From a virus: 64,000 nt of DNA. The notes beneath the pieces were generated by a model, which did no database searches, was not told the origin of the DNA, and was given only the letters and a program-made list of their open reading frames with translations. Below are positions 14,666 to 21,048 of the stretch, one piece after another (position 1 is the first letter of the stretch; each line of letters begins with the position of its first letter). The position numbers and the translations under genes are program-made. The stretch covers positions 1-64,000 of IMG/VR virus record IMGVR_UViG_3300047476_001057; one strand, 5' to 3'.

Positions 14666-14950
14666 TTATTTGAGCAACACAGTTATTCGTGTTGTCATGA
14701 CACCATTAGGTATTCTTCTAATAACACCTTTTTGTTCAAGCAGCTTGAGATTACGTTTTACTGTGGGTGGTGTAATACCTAACTCAGCGGCCATTCTGTT
14801 TACGCTTACAGTTAACTCATTAGTCAGACCATCTGCATATGTAGATAAGTAAGCATACAAAGCTTTTACAGTGGTATTCAGTTCAGGATCAGACATTACA
14901 GCTTTGGATACCATACCAAACCCACCGGCTATCCGTGGATTCTTTTTCAC
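14666..14950 (-). CDS. Winged-helix transcription regulator (94 aa)
   Basis: The 94-aa protein is a single winged-helix domain. An N-terminal FGMVSKAVMSDPELNTTVKALYAYL segment resembles the replication-initiator/GntR-like helix-turn-helix of Bacteroidota phages. It is followed by VSVNRMAAELGITPPTVKRNL, in which ITPPTVKRNL is the recognition helix, and a wing KGVIRRIPNGV. Its upstream region carries three TGTAGAAC-type sites (14969-15004), so it may be autoregulated. The same motif recurs at plus-strand units, making this protein a candidate regulator of that set (inference). Confidence 0.85.
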   Translation of the reverse strand: MKKNPRIAGGFGMVSKAVMSDPELNTTVKALYAYLSTYADGLTNELTVSVNRMAAELGITPPTVKRNLKLLEQKGVIRRIPNGVMTTRITVLLK

Positions 14951-14968
14951 AGAGTTAACTTTTAAAAG

Positions 14969-15004
14969 TGTAGAACAAATGTAGAACTATTTATGAGTTC
15001 TACA
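14969..15004. promoter_or_regulatory. TGTAGAAC operator array upstream of the HTH gene
   Basis: Two direct copies of TGTAGAAC (14969-14976 and 14980-14987, 11 bp apart) and one inverted copy GTTCTACA (14997-15004) lie 19-54 bp upstream of the HTH start. Copies 2 and 3 make an inverted repeat with a 9-bp spacer. Confidence 0.65.
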
Positions 15005-15011
15005 AAGAAAT

Positions 15012-15050
15012 AAAGAAAAAAATTAAGGAGGTAACTAAGTTACCCCCTTG
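15012..15050 (-). terminator. Rho-independent terminator after 15056-15640
   Basis: On the minus strand AAGGGGGTAACTT is followed by AGTTACCTCCTT, a stem of about 11 bp, then TAATTTTTTT. It lies 6 bp after the stop of 15056-15640 and insulates the HTH gene. Confidence 0.85.
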
Positions 15051-15055
15051 TATTT

Positions 15056-15640
15056 TTAGTCAAAAAGCCCATTTATGAGCCCGTCTACATCAAAACTACT
15101 GTCATTGCTACCCTGAAGAGGAAAACCAACCAGTTGCATGTATTTAGAGAAGTTGTACTTACTCTTTTTTACAAGCTCGATTCTTTGTACTACGTTTTCT
15201 TCTGTCAGTTTACCGTTAACATCATCTTCTATGTCATCATCTTCTTCTCCTTTGGCTTTGTCAGAAGCTTCTTTGAGTTTGTGAAGAAGTTTTAGAAGCT
15301 GAATCTTCATGGCATGTTCAGAATCTTTGTCGTTTTCCATTTGCCACTGCATAAAAGCAGAACCGGCCATTTTGTGATACATGTTAAACTGGAGAAGAGT
15401 AATTTCATACTCTAAAGGATCGTGTGTCATACTAAGCACACGTTCAAGGTCCCCGCTGACGGTTGTCAGTTGTTTGGGAGTCTCATCTCTGCTTGGAAAA
15501 AGCTCTATGCTCTGCAGAGAGTTTGCAAAATGGCAGAAAAAGATTCTTTCTCTGCATGTAATCATAGTTTCACGAGAAACACCTAATGCTCCGTGAATTG
15601 TTTCTTCATGGTGGTTAAACCGATGGTTTTGTAAAATCAT
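15056..15640 (-). CDS. Hypothetical protein (194 aa)
   Basis: The 194-aa product has a His-rich N-terminus (FNHHEETIHGALG), a helical middle with LLKLLHKLKEASDKAK, an acidic linker (GEEDDDIEDD) and a C-terminus ending VDGLINGLFD. The acidic linker and hydrophobic/acidic terminal tail recall the partner-binding tips of SSB-like proteins. That is only a compositional hint. Its leader is the repeat tract 15665-16060, so its expression may depend on whatever that tract does. Otherwise unknown. Confidence 0.7.
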   Translation of the reverse strand: MILQNHRFNHHEETIHGALGVSRETMITCRERIFFCHFANSLQSIELFPSRDETPKQLTTVSGDLERVLSMTHDPLEYEITLLQFNMYHKMAGSAFMQWQMENDKDSEHAMKIQLLKLLHKLKEASDKAKGEEDDDIEDDVNGKLTEENVVQRIELVKKSKYNFSKYMQLVGFPLQGSNDSSFDVDGLINGLFD

Positions 15641-15664
15641 AACTTAAGATTGATGGATGTAAAA

Positions 15665-16060
15665 AAAAGATCTTATAAACTATACCTGCCTTAACGTAAC
15701 GAGACTTAACTAACCTATACCCACCTTACCATGCCTACCTTAACTGCCGTAACAAAACTCAACGAACCCGTTCTGACGTAACCCCACCTTGCCTCACCTC
15801 AACCGTAACTGCCACACCAAATAACAACACACCGTTACACAACGCATCGTTCCATTCCGTACCCGTAACTGCCGTACTATACCGTAACGCAACACACCGC
15901 ACCGAGCCTCACCTCTCCATGGGGAACCTCCACATACCGTAACTGCCTTACCTGAGCATACCGCAACTTACCAAGCCCCTCCACGCCTTACTTCTCCGGA
16001 ACTGCCTTACCATAACAATGATTACCGTTACCCACCTCATCTTACCCGGCCTCACCACGT
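15665..16060. repeat. G-depleted degenerate repeat tract (about 400 bp)
   Basis: No gene lies here. The plus strand is almost devoid of runs containing G and is built from short C/A/T words (CCTTACC, CCTCACC, CCGTAAC). A core close to CCGTAACTGCC recurs at about 15738, 15803, 15863, 15937 and 15997, i.e. every 60-74 bp, with degenerate spacers. The strong strand asymmetry, iteron-like spacing and absence of coding suggest a replication origin, a partition/packaging site or an array for a DNA-binding protein. Which of these cannot be decided from sequence. Confidence 0.7.
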
Positions 16061-16080
16061 CTCACCGTATCAGGAAAATA

Positions 16081-16554
16081 TTAGTTAAGTGTGTCAATAG
16101 CGGAAGCTATCAACGTAGTAGTTTGAGAGAGTTCTTTGTAAATAGCTAGTTTGTTTTTTAGTATCAAGAGTTCTTTCTTGGTTCTCATCTTGATAAAGTT
16201 GATGTCATCAGGACTGAATGTCTCTATGTTCTTGTACTGGTTACCAGCTGGTGTACTGATCACTTCATATACAGCAATGTTCTTAGGCTGTCCGTCAGAG
16301 ATGATCTTCACCTCAATGTTGTTCAGGATGGTACGAGCCTGCTGTAGTCTGTAATGCTCTGCTGCCACTGAATCATTCCACTCAAACAGAGAATGAAACA
16401 GTGCGTTCTTGGGTCTTGATGCGTTAAGTACATTCTCGGGAGTTAGAGAGCCATAAAGGCCCTCTATTCTCTCGAGTTCTTGTACAGCATCATTGATGTC
16501 AATACCTTTAGCTAAACCTGCTAGCTTCCAGGCGTAATCTTTGATTAACTGCAT
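16081..16554 (-). CDS. Hypothetical helical protein (157 aa)
   Basis: The 157-aa product is mostly helical, with a strand pair in the middle (NNIEVKIISDGQPKNIAVYEV). A charged helix follows (INFIKMRTKKELLILKNKLAIYKEL). It lies 5 bp downstream of 16560-17189, so the two are co-expressed. No family recognised. The layout, a helical N-terminus with a small beta hairpin and a coiled C-terminus, might suit a binding partner of the upstream protein. Confidence 0.7.
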   Translation of the reverse strand: MQLIKDYAWKLAGLAKGIDINDAVQELERIEGLYGSLTPENVLNASRPKNALFHSLFEWNDSVAAEHYRLQQARTILNNIEVKIISDGQPKNIAVYEVISTPAGNQYKNIETFSPDDINFIKMRTKKELLILKNKLAIYKELSQTTTLIASAIDTLN

Positions 16555-16559
16555 GTCTA

Positions 16560-17189
16560 TTACATTTTAGAAGTGTCTTGTACATGTGAGTCAAGTTCTT
16601 GAGCAAGTACAAACCTGCCATAGTTAAACTTACCTTTCTCAGGTCTCATCTCACCAATACCACAGCCGTAACCGGCTGCTTTTACTAGTTGGTGGATTTG
16701 GTCCAGGGAAAGAACACCAGCGTTGAACTCAATAGTCAAATTAGCTGACCACTCAGGATATTCAGGACGGAAACGGATATCTGCAGCACCCATACCTACA
16801 CGGACCATGTCTCTACGTAAACGGCTTTCACCATAGATACGTACAAGCTGTGATTGTTCATCATCAGCTTTTACAAAGAAGTTGGTTTGCGTGTCTTTCA
16901 TGACCATGCCGATCATCTTGGCACCACGTACCATAGCTGCTTTGAAACCTGCAGCTGGGAAACCTTCCCAACCATGTTCACTGTAATGTTTTGCATTCTC
17001 AACATCTTCTTCTGGTACCTGTATCTCATGCTTTTTGTTCTTAGCACCACCATTACGGATGCCTATCATCATGTCAATGGCTTTGTTACTAAACTTGTTT
17101 ACAATAAGAGGAGATACACCTGAGATAGGAATGACTACATGTTTGATGTCAAACTGTTTGATCTGAACTGACTTGTTTGCTGTTGCCAT
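16560..17189 (-). CDS. Conserved-looking phage protein with RAMP-like features (209 aa)
   Basis: The 209-aa protein begins with a strand HVVIPISGVSPLIVNKF. It continues with a helix after FPAAGFKAAMVRGAKMIG and ends with a Gly-rich loop YGCGIGEMRPEKGKFNYGRF. A beta-alpha-beta core with a late G-x-G-x-x-RPEK loop resembles RRM/RAMP-type folds (Cas7-like proteins). Whether it binds RNA or single-stranded DNA is not known. Proteins like this occur in other phages without a CRISPR system, and there are no cas genes here. The assignment is a fold guess. Confidence 0.72.
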   Translation of the reverse strand: MATANKSVQIKQFDIKHVVIPISGVSPLIVNKFSNKAIDMMIGIRNGGAKNKKHEIQVPEEDVENAKHYSEHGWEGFPAAGFKAAMVRGAKMIGMVMKDTQTNFFVKADDEQSQLVRIYGESRLRRDMVRVGMGAADIRFRPEYPEWSANLTIEFNAGVLSLDQIHQLVKAAGYGCGIGEMRPEKGKFNYGRFVLAQELDSHVQDTSKM

Positions 17190-17237
17190 ACAATTGGTTT
17201 TTGAAATTTTACACTGTGAGGAATAAAAAAGGAGGGA

Positions 17238-17447
17238 TTAAAAACGGTCCGACAGGCTTACGTGTTTAACGTGGTTGCCTATTCTGATTGTAAATTCAGA
17301 ACCTCGTGCCATAATGGACACGTTTAAGTCGGCTGACCATTTACTGAAAGCTTCCATGTCTATAGGTTGCTTAGCTTTCATATAGGTTTTAACTTGTTGT
17401 GGAGGCTGTGGATCAGCAAGACCCAGTTTTAGGAGGAACTTTTTCAT
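17238..17447 (-). CDS. Small hypothetical protein (69 aa)
   Basis: I chose the ATG at 17447 (MKKFLLKLGLADPQPPQQ). The longer frame from 17513 starts in Cys-rich, unlikely sequence. The product has a basic amphipathic start, a Pro/Gln linker and then a small folded part (IDMEAFSKWSADLNVSIM and EFTIRIGNHVKHVSL). No domain recognised. Confidence 0.55.
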   Translation of the reverse strand: MKKFLLKLGLADPQPPQQVKTYMKAKQPIDMEAFSKWSADLNVSIMARGSEFTIRIGNHVKHVSLSDRF

Positions 17448-17527
17448 ATAGAATATGATTTGGTTACACAAAAAGGTGGTTGCCCCTTGATATAACATCT
17501 CAGGGCAAACCATCCATATTAAATGTT

Positions 17528-17794
17528 TTACTTAACTCTTTCCTGCAGGATGTACTGTCTACCAGATACTCTGATGGTGTCACCAGATCTGAATGCTGAG
17601 TCAGCTTCAATGATTTCTATCTCATCTGAGACATACCTGTTTAAAGTGCTCTCACTGATCCAGGTGTAATGAGCTCTAAAGGGCACATCACGCTCAGCAG
17701 CTGCTAATTGAGAAAGAGGTTTCCTGTTACCGGATTTAGAACCACATGATACCAGCAGTATTGCCAGTATGATGATAGATAAGAACTGTTTCAT
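17528..17794 (-). CDS. Phage-encoded lipoprotein (88 aa)
   Basis: The N-terminus MKQFLSIIILAILLVSCGS is a clear signal peptide ending in a lipobox (LVSC, Cys at residue 17). The mature protein is about 72 residues, with strands (DEIEIIEAD, DTIRVSGRQYIL). In a phage outside a lysis cassette, small lipoproteins usually act in superinfection exclusion or surface immunity. That is inference here. It is next to another lipoprotein gene and a membrane-protein gene, forming a small envelope cluster. Confidence 0.78.
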   Translation of the reverse strand: MKQFLSIIILAILLVSCGSKSGNRKPLSQLAAAERDVPFRAHYTWISESTLNRYVSDEIEIIEADSAFRSGDTIRVSGRQYILQERVK

Positions 17795-17822
17795 TTGAAT
17801 AATGTGTATGTTTGGTTATTAA

Positions 17823-18185
17823 TTATTGGTTATCTGCAATGAAAATGCTGTCCAATACACCAGTTTTATGATATGGTACAGCTGCCACTTTACGGCCAAA
17901 ACTGTATATCATTAGACTATCATCTTCAAGAAATAACTGATACTCACTAGTTTCAGTGAGTGTCAGGTTTTCATTACGCTGCCACCTGCCATCAATCAAA
18001 CCCTGAGCTATTTCTTCAGCGTACATATGTTCGTGGCGGGTTCCGTTAGGCTGTCTTACGGTAAACATGGGTCTTTCCTCATCTGATTCTTCTATAATGA
18101 GTATAGAGTCATCATTAATGTCACAAGAGAACAGAGAGAGCATAATGAGGCATAAAACTGTGATGGTAGATTTAGAAAAGTTCAT
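17823..18185 (-). CDS. Second phage-encoded lipoprotein (120 aa)
   Basis: Starting at the ATG at 18185, the product has a signal MNFSKSTITVLCLIMLSLFSC with a lipobox-like LFSC and then an acidic linker (DINDDSILIIEESDEE). The following part has alternating strands (MFTVRQPNG, YQLFLEDDSLMIYSFG). The acidic residues after Cys are those used in Bacteroidota for surface export. The gene overlaps the two-span membrane protein by 14 bp. An exclusion or host-surface function is likely. Confidence 0.72.
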   Translation of the reverse strand: MNFSKSTITVLCLIMLSLFSCDINDDSILIIEESDEERPMFTVRQPNGTRHEHMYAEEIAQGLIDGRWQRNENLTLTETSEYQLFLEDDSLMIYSFGRKVAAVPYHKTGVLDSIFIADNQ

Positions 18186-18381
18186 TTTCGGTTTTTTTTC
18201 TGTTATCAAGATAAACTATCAAGTAAATAGTGGCTGCTAGATATCCTGCAATACCCGTAAAAATCAGAAAGGATATTTGACCAGTGTCTAGATTTTCAAT
18301 CTTGAGAGGTATTGCTACTAAGATTGTTGTGGTCAAACTGTACATAAGTATACAGATTGACAAAATGACTTTTTGTTTCAT
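18172..18381 (-). CDS. Two-span membrane protein (69 aa)
   Basis: Residues about 5-25 (VILSICILMYSLTTTILVAI) and about 36-58 (ISFLIFTGIAGYLAATIYLI) are hydrophobic, followed by a charged tail DNRKKTENELF. It is an inner-membrane protein. It overlaps the lipoprotein gene and follows 18385-18759 by 3 bp, so it shares their operon. It could be a partner for the lipoproteins in envelope modification. Confidence 0.65.
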   Translation of the reverse strand: MKQKVILSICILMYSLTTTILVAIPLKIENLDTGQISFLIFTGIAGYLAATIYLIVYLDNRKKTENELF

Positions 18382-18384
18382 AAA

Positions 18385-18759
18385 CTAATTATGATTTTGA
18401 GATTGAGATAAGAATGCATTAATACGAGGTAGATGATAGTCTAGCTCGTTAAAGACAGTGGGATGGTTGTCTCTTAAATACTCATATTTCACTCTCTTAA
18501 AGTGATCATACACATCAGCCCATTGTCTGGTTCCTATTACAGTTTCAAACATTTCAGGTGTAATAGCAATCTCAAAACCTATATCACGTTGAGAGCTTTG
18601 GAAAACAACAGCTGTCTCGTCATCGTTAAAATTTCGGTACTGGATCCACATGGGATTTTCACTATCAGACATGCCTATAACCTTGTATAGACACGTATGT
18701 GCTTCCAAGTTGTTAAGGAACTCAGCAGTTACGTATTGTATAACTTCATTTACAGTCAT
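18385..18759 (-). CDS. Hypothetical acidic protein (124 aa)
   Basis: The 124-aa product has N-terminal helix VNEVIQYVTAEFLNNLEA, a strand pair (PMWIQYRNFNDDETAVVFQ), and a C-terminal helical region (WADVYDHFKRVKYEYLRD). It is acidic and soluble. No catalytic signature. It begins the envelope gene cluster and sits at the start of its unit. Confidence 0.68.
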   Translation of the reverse strand: MTVNEVIQYVTAEFLNNLEAHTCLYKVIGMSDSENPMWIQYRNFNDDETAVVFQSSQRDIGFEIAITPEMFETVIGTRQWADVYDHFKRVKYEYLRDNHPTVFNELDYHLPRINAFLSQSQNHN

Positions 18760-18831
18760 AAAATCAGTTTTAAAGAATAAAAGAAAAGGTAAACCAGAGC
18801 TCTAAGGCCCCAGTTCACCAAAAAAATCAGA

Positions 18832-19038
18832 TTAACTCCAGGTAAGACTGTCTATTATAGCATCTTGTTCTCTATCCCATGCAGTTTCAGCATCAGAAAT
18901 AGAAGTAAATAGATGCATAACAGCAAAACTATCTTTACTGTCTTCAATAAATCTTTGAACATTTTCTTCTCCGGTTACTAAACGGGAGATTCCGTGGTTC
19001 CATCTTTGGAACGCGGCAACGTAAGTGTTGTTTTGCAT
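18832..19038 (-). CDS. Small hypothetical protein (68 aa)
   Basis: The 68-aa product starts MQNNTYVAAFQRWNHGISRL, has a helix (NVQRFIEDSKDSFAVM) and ends acidic (WDREQDAIIDSLTWS). No recognised domain. Its upstream leader of 24 bp (ATTAATAAACAAC type) is A-rich as for other starts here. Confidence 0.6.
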   Translation of the reverse strand: MQNNTYVAAFQRWNHGISRLVTGEENVQRFIEDSKDSFAVMHLFTSISDAETAWDREQDAIIDSLTWS

Positions 19039-19062
19039 AATAAAGTTTGAAACTGTTGTTTA

Positions 19063-19326
19063 TTAATCACCCATATCTACACAGTAGATGAGTTTAGAGC
19101 CATGGGACACCATAATAGTGTATGAACCGGACTGATTACGATACTGTTCCATCCAGTCGTCCAGTGCTGGTGGAAAGACACCTGCGTTCAGCCATCCCAT
19201 GTGTGTATAGCCTTCTTTTGAAAGAACTTCTATAATTGTTCTGGGATAGTAATCGTCACGGTCTATTTTACCTGCTTTACACATATTTAGTGTAAGCGGT
19301 GTGTAAGGAACTGAAATGCAATGCAT
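19063..19326 (-). CDS. Hypothetical protein (87 aa)
   Basis: The 87-aa product begins MHCISVPYTPLTLNMCKAG. It has a short helix (YPRTIIEVLSKEGYTH) and ends GSYTIMVSHGSKLIYCVDMGD, a likely strand pair. Three Cys are not in a knuckle pattern. Function unknown. Confidence 0.58.
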   Translation of the reverse strand: MHCISVPYTPLTLNMCKAGKIDRDDYYPRTIIEVLSKEGYTHMGWLNAGVFPPALDDWMEQYRNQSGSYTIMVSHGSKLIYCVDMGD

Positions 19327-19349
19327 ATGATATGTGATGGTTTGATGAC

Positions 19350-19760
19350 AAGAAAAAGAGCTGGTGGTTTATGTAAAATGGCCCAGCTTGCTCAAGGCTT
19401 GGGTTGAAAACTGCCAATTGCTTGGCTAGATACAATCGGTACATAATAGGTAATAAGAAAAATCTACCACCTTACCTGTTACATCATAGAGACTATCCGA
19501 TTTGGTTTACACCCAGATATCCCTCCGTAAACAGGAGTTAACAATGAGTCAACATATGTCTACCGTCTCGAGCCGTCATATGACGACCCACTGTGAGCTG
19601 TATCTGTAGCTCAACAGAAACCCGGTTACAATACTTCTGTGCTCCTAACAACCGGGAAGCTCAGAGAAGAGTTAGAACAGCTAACTACTGGACAGTTATA
19701 TAGACCTGACAACTTAGTAATATGTTATAGCCATTTTATCCGCACGCCCTGGCTATGTCT
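19350..19760. ncRNA. Candidate large structured non-coding RNA (about 400 nt)
   Basis: No credible gene is present over about 500 bp. Inverted repeats follow one another: AGCTGG 19359/CCAGCT 19383, GCCAA 19413/TTGGC 19422, AGGTAA 19448/TTACCT 19472, GTTTAC 19505/GTAAAC 19527, palindrome GTCATATGAC 19575, GAGCT 19595/AGCTC 19608, CCCGGTT 19621/AACCGGG 19650, and ATAGCCA 19727/TGGCTAT 19750. The 7-bp stems and even spacing suggest a folded RNA. Strand cannot be chosen with confidence; the neighbours are minus. Confidence 0.45.
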
Positions 19761-19774
19761 GGGTTTAGAAGAAT

Positions 19775-19822
19775 GGTAAAAGAGGAAGAAAAGAGGTGTG
19801 GGTTGCCTATCAACCTCACACA
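19775..19822 (-). terminator. Terminator-like hairpin after 19842-19991
   Basis: On the minus strand GTGTGAGGTTG and CAACCCACAC (19822-19796) pair around a 5-nt loop and are followed by a pyrimidine-rich tail CTCTTTTCTTCCTCTTTT. It ends the small gene 19842-19991. Confidence 0.6.
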
Positions 19823-19841
19823 CTCCCCTTCTATGTCTTAA

Positions 19842-19991
19842 TTAGTAGCTAACAGTGCAGTATACACCAAGACGTGAGGTAGTATAACGCACTCTCTTGA
19901 GAACCAGCGTGTTAATACGCTGTTTCATGTAATGATACCAGTTTCTGAACAGAGTGTAACTCTGAAACAGAATTGTTCTGACTCTTTTCAT
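19842..19991 (-). CDS. Small basic protein (49 aa)
   Basis: I chose the ATG at 19991 (MKRVRTILFQSYTLF). A longer reading to 20114 includes improbable Phe-rich sequence overlapping a hairpin. The 49-aa product is very basic and aromatic (FRNWYHYMKQRINTLVLKRVRY), like a nucleic-acid-binding microprotein. Its reality rests on composition and flanking terminators only. Confidence 0.4.
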   Translation of the reverse strand: MKRVRTILFQSYTLFRNWYHYMKQRINTLVLKRVRYTTSRLGVYCTVSY

Positions 19992-20068
19992 CTTAGATGA
20001 TTTTGGATGGTTATAAGTATAGAAGTAGAAGAAGAAAAAAAAGGGTGTATGAACATGTAGCATGAAAA

Positions 20069-20100
20069 GGAGAACCGTGGCTTTGTGCTCACGGCTCTCC
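20069..20100 (-). terminator. Strong hairpin downstream of 20128-20364
   Basis: GGAGAACCGTG and CACGGCTCTCC form an 11-bp stem with one mismatch around a 10-nt loop. On the minus strand it is followed by TTTTCATG. It lies 28 bp beyond the stop of 20128-20364 and probably terminates it. Confidence 0.55.
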
Positions 20101-20127
20101 TGAGTAACGTCCAAAAGAAGAGCACCC

Positions 20128-20364
20128 TTAGAGGGTTGCTACTTCTTTCACGTTCTGGTTGAACACCCAGTAGCTATCGTAGCTGCCTTTAGCCACGAAT
20201 AGCGGTGATGACAGGTTCACCTTTTCTGCAAAGTAGAGTCTGCCTGCAACTGTGTCTGCAAACATTCTACCTGTACCCTTGATGACCTTGATGCTGTCAA
20301 TGCCGTTCATTTCTTTAAAAGCCTGCAATGAGATGCTGTTCAGTGGAGTTTGTTGTGTGCTCAT
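20128..20364 (-). CDS. Small hypothetical protein (78 aa), first minus-strand gene
   Basis: I chose the ATG at 20364 (MSTQQTPLNSISLQAF); upstream in-frame sequence overlaps G-rich non-coding DNA. The product has a helix (LQAFKEMNGI) followed by strands (KVIKGTGRMFADTVAGRLYFA and PLFVAKGSYDSYWVF). As the first gene left of the divergent control region, it is a candidate very-early protein. Function unknown. Confidence 0.65.
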   Translation of the reverse strand: MSTQQTPLNSISLQAFKEMNGIDSIKVIKGTGRMFADTVAGRLYFAEKVNLSSPLFVAKGSYDSYWVFNQNVKEVATL

Positions 20365-20533
20365 GTTATAAGTTTTTAAGTTAACACTGGATTTAAGGGG
20401 GGTGCGGAGCTCAGGTGAGTGAGGCCGGGGGTTGTAAAGGGAGAGGTACCCACATCCTCTACTACCCATCTTGCCAGTACACCAAGGGGGGGGTTAGAAG
20501 CTCTAGAAAATGACCCGGGGGAAGAGCTCTCGT

Positions 20534-20551
20534 GGGATCACCCATGATCCC
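20534..20551. promoter_or_regulatory. Palindromic operator candidate 1
   Basis: GGGATCACCCATGATCCC: a perfect 7-bp inverted repeat with a 4-bp spacer. It shares TCAC-GATCCC with the second site 62 bp away. Confidence 0.6.
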
Positions 20552-20595
20552 TAAACATAGTATAGAGTAGAGAATGTATTATATAGGTATGTAAA

Positions 20596-20614
20596 GGGTA
20601 TCACCAGTGATCCC
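20596..20614. promoter_or_regulatory. Palindromic operator candidate 2
   Basis: GGGTATCACCAGTGATCCC: ATCAC/GTGAT around a 2-bp centre with flanking GG/CC. It lies 14 bp upstream of the promoter -33 element, placed to control it. Confidence 0.6.
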
Positions 20615-20627
20615 TTGGAGAATATGT

Positions 20628-20659
20628 TTTGGTCTACAGAATAGTTCTCTATATCTTTG
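20628..20659 (+). promoter_or_regulatory. Rightward promoter of Bacteroidota sigma type
   Basis: TTTG at 20628-20631, a 20-bp spacer and TATCTTTG at 20652-20659 match the Bacteroidota primary-sigma consensus (-33 TTTG, -7 TAnnTTTG). Transcription would start near 20666 and the first ATG is at 20685. Confidence 0.75.
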
Positions 20660-20684
20660 TATAGAAACATAAATCCTTTATAGT

Positions 20685-20885
20685 ATGACAGACATGCTCA
20701 TCTACACAGATCTTAACTCCCTGATAGAACTGTACAAGAACGATGACCTTCCTATAGACCAGATGGCTTTTCCGTATAGACAGCTTAGCGGGACCACCGC
20801 CTGGGTGCATAGAGACGAGCTCAAGAAGCAGGTGGCTCTACAGGATGCATATCCCCAGGCAAACACACAGAAGGCAAAGAAATGA
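20685..20885 (+). CDS. Small hypothetical protein (66 aa), first plus-strand gene
   Basis: The 66-aa product has an acidic N-terminal helix (LNSLIELYKNDDL) and a PYRQLSGTTAWVHRDELKK segment. The Tyr-Arg-x-x-Ser/Trp pattern resembles a small DNA- or ligand-binding turn but matches no family I know. It is the first gene behind the rightward promoter, hence probably immediate-early. Its TGA overlaps the ATG of a 24-aa frame. Confidence 0.65.
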   Translation: MTDMLIYTDLNSLIELYKNDDLPIDQMAFPYRQLSGTTAWVHRDELKKQVALQDAYPQANTQKAKK

Positions 20886-20956
20886 CCGATGTCACCTTTG
20901 GTGTAGTGATAACTGTCTACCTTTACACTTACGCCTGTTTAGTTACTGTATGGTAA
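20882..20956 (+). CDS. Possible membrane microprotein (24 aa)
   Basis: ATGA overlaps the upstream stop. The 24 codons encode a hydrophobic stretch (FGVVITVYLYTYACLVTVW) after MTDVT, long enough for one membrane span. The coupled start and clean hydrophobic run favour a real gene, but its shortness leaves doubt. Confidence 0.4.
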   Translation: MTDVTFGVVITVYLYTYACLVTVW

Positions 20957-20983
20957 CTAGATAACATCAAAATGATTTTTTTA

Positions 20984-21003
20984 GCTAAATCAAGAAATTT
21001 AGC
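20984..21003. promoter_or_regulatory. Inverted repeat upstream of the HxlR-like gene
   Basis: GCTAAAT - 6 bp - ATTTAGC, 46 bp before the regulator's ATG. It is a likely binding site for the encoded winged-helix regulator (autoregulation). Confidence 0.55.
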
Positions 21004-21048
21004 ATAAAGTGGTTGTTTTTTTGCAGGTTAACTAAATGAACTACCACT

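Larger units (their letters stand above)
20365..20684. promoter_or_regulatory. Divergent control region between the two genome arms
   Basis: This 320-bp stretch has no gene. It separates leftward and rightward transcription. It holds G-runs (eight G at about 20486), an AGCTCT/AGAGCT inverted repeat (20499/20523), two related palindromes (listed separately) and a rightward promoter. This is where an early switch would be expected. Confidence 0.75.

Noticed and set aside
15665-16060. CRISPR array in the repeat tract
   Set aside because: Core is only about 11 bp and degenerate, spacing 60-74 bp, low complexity; no cas genes.
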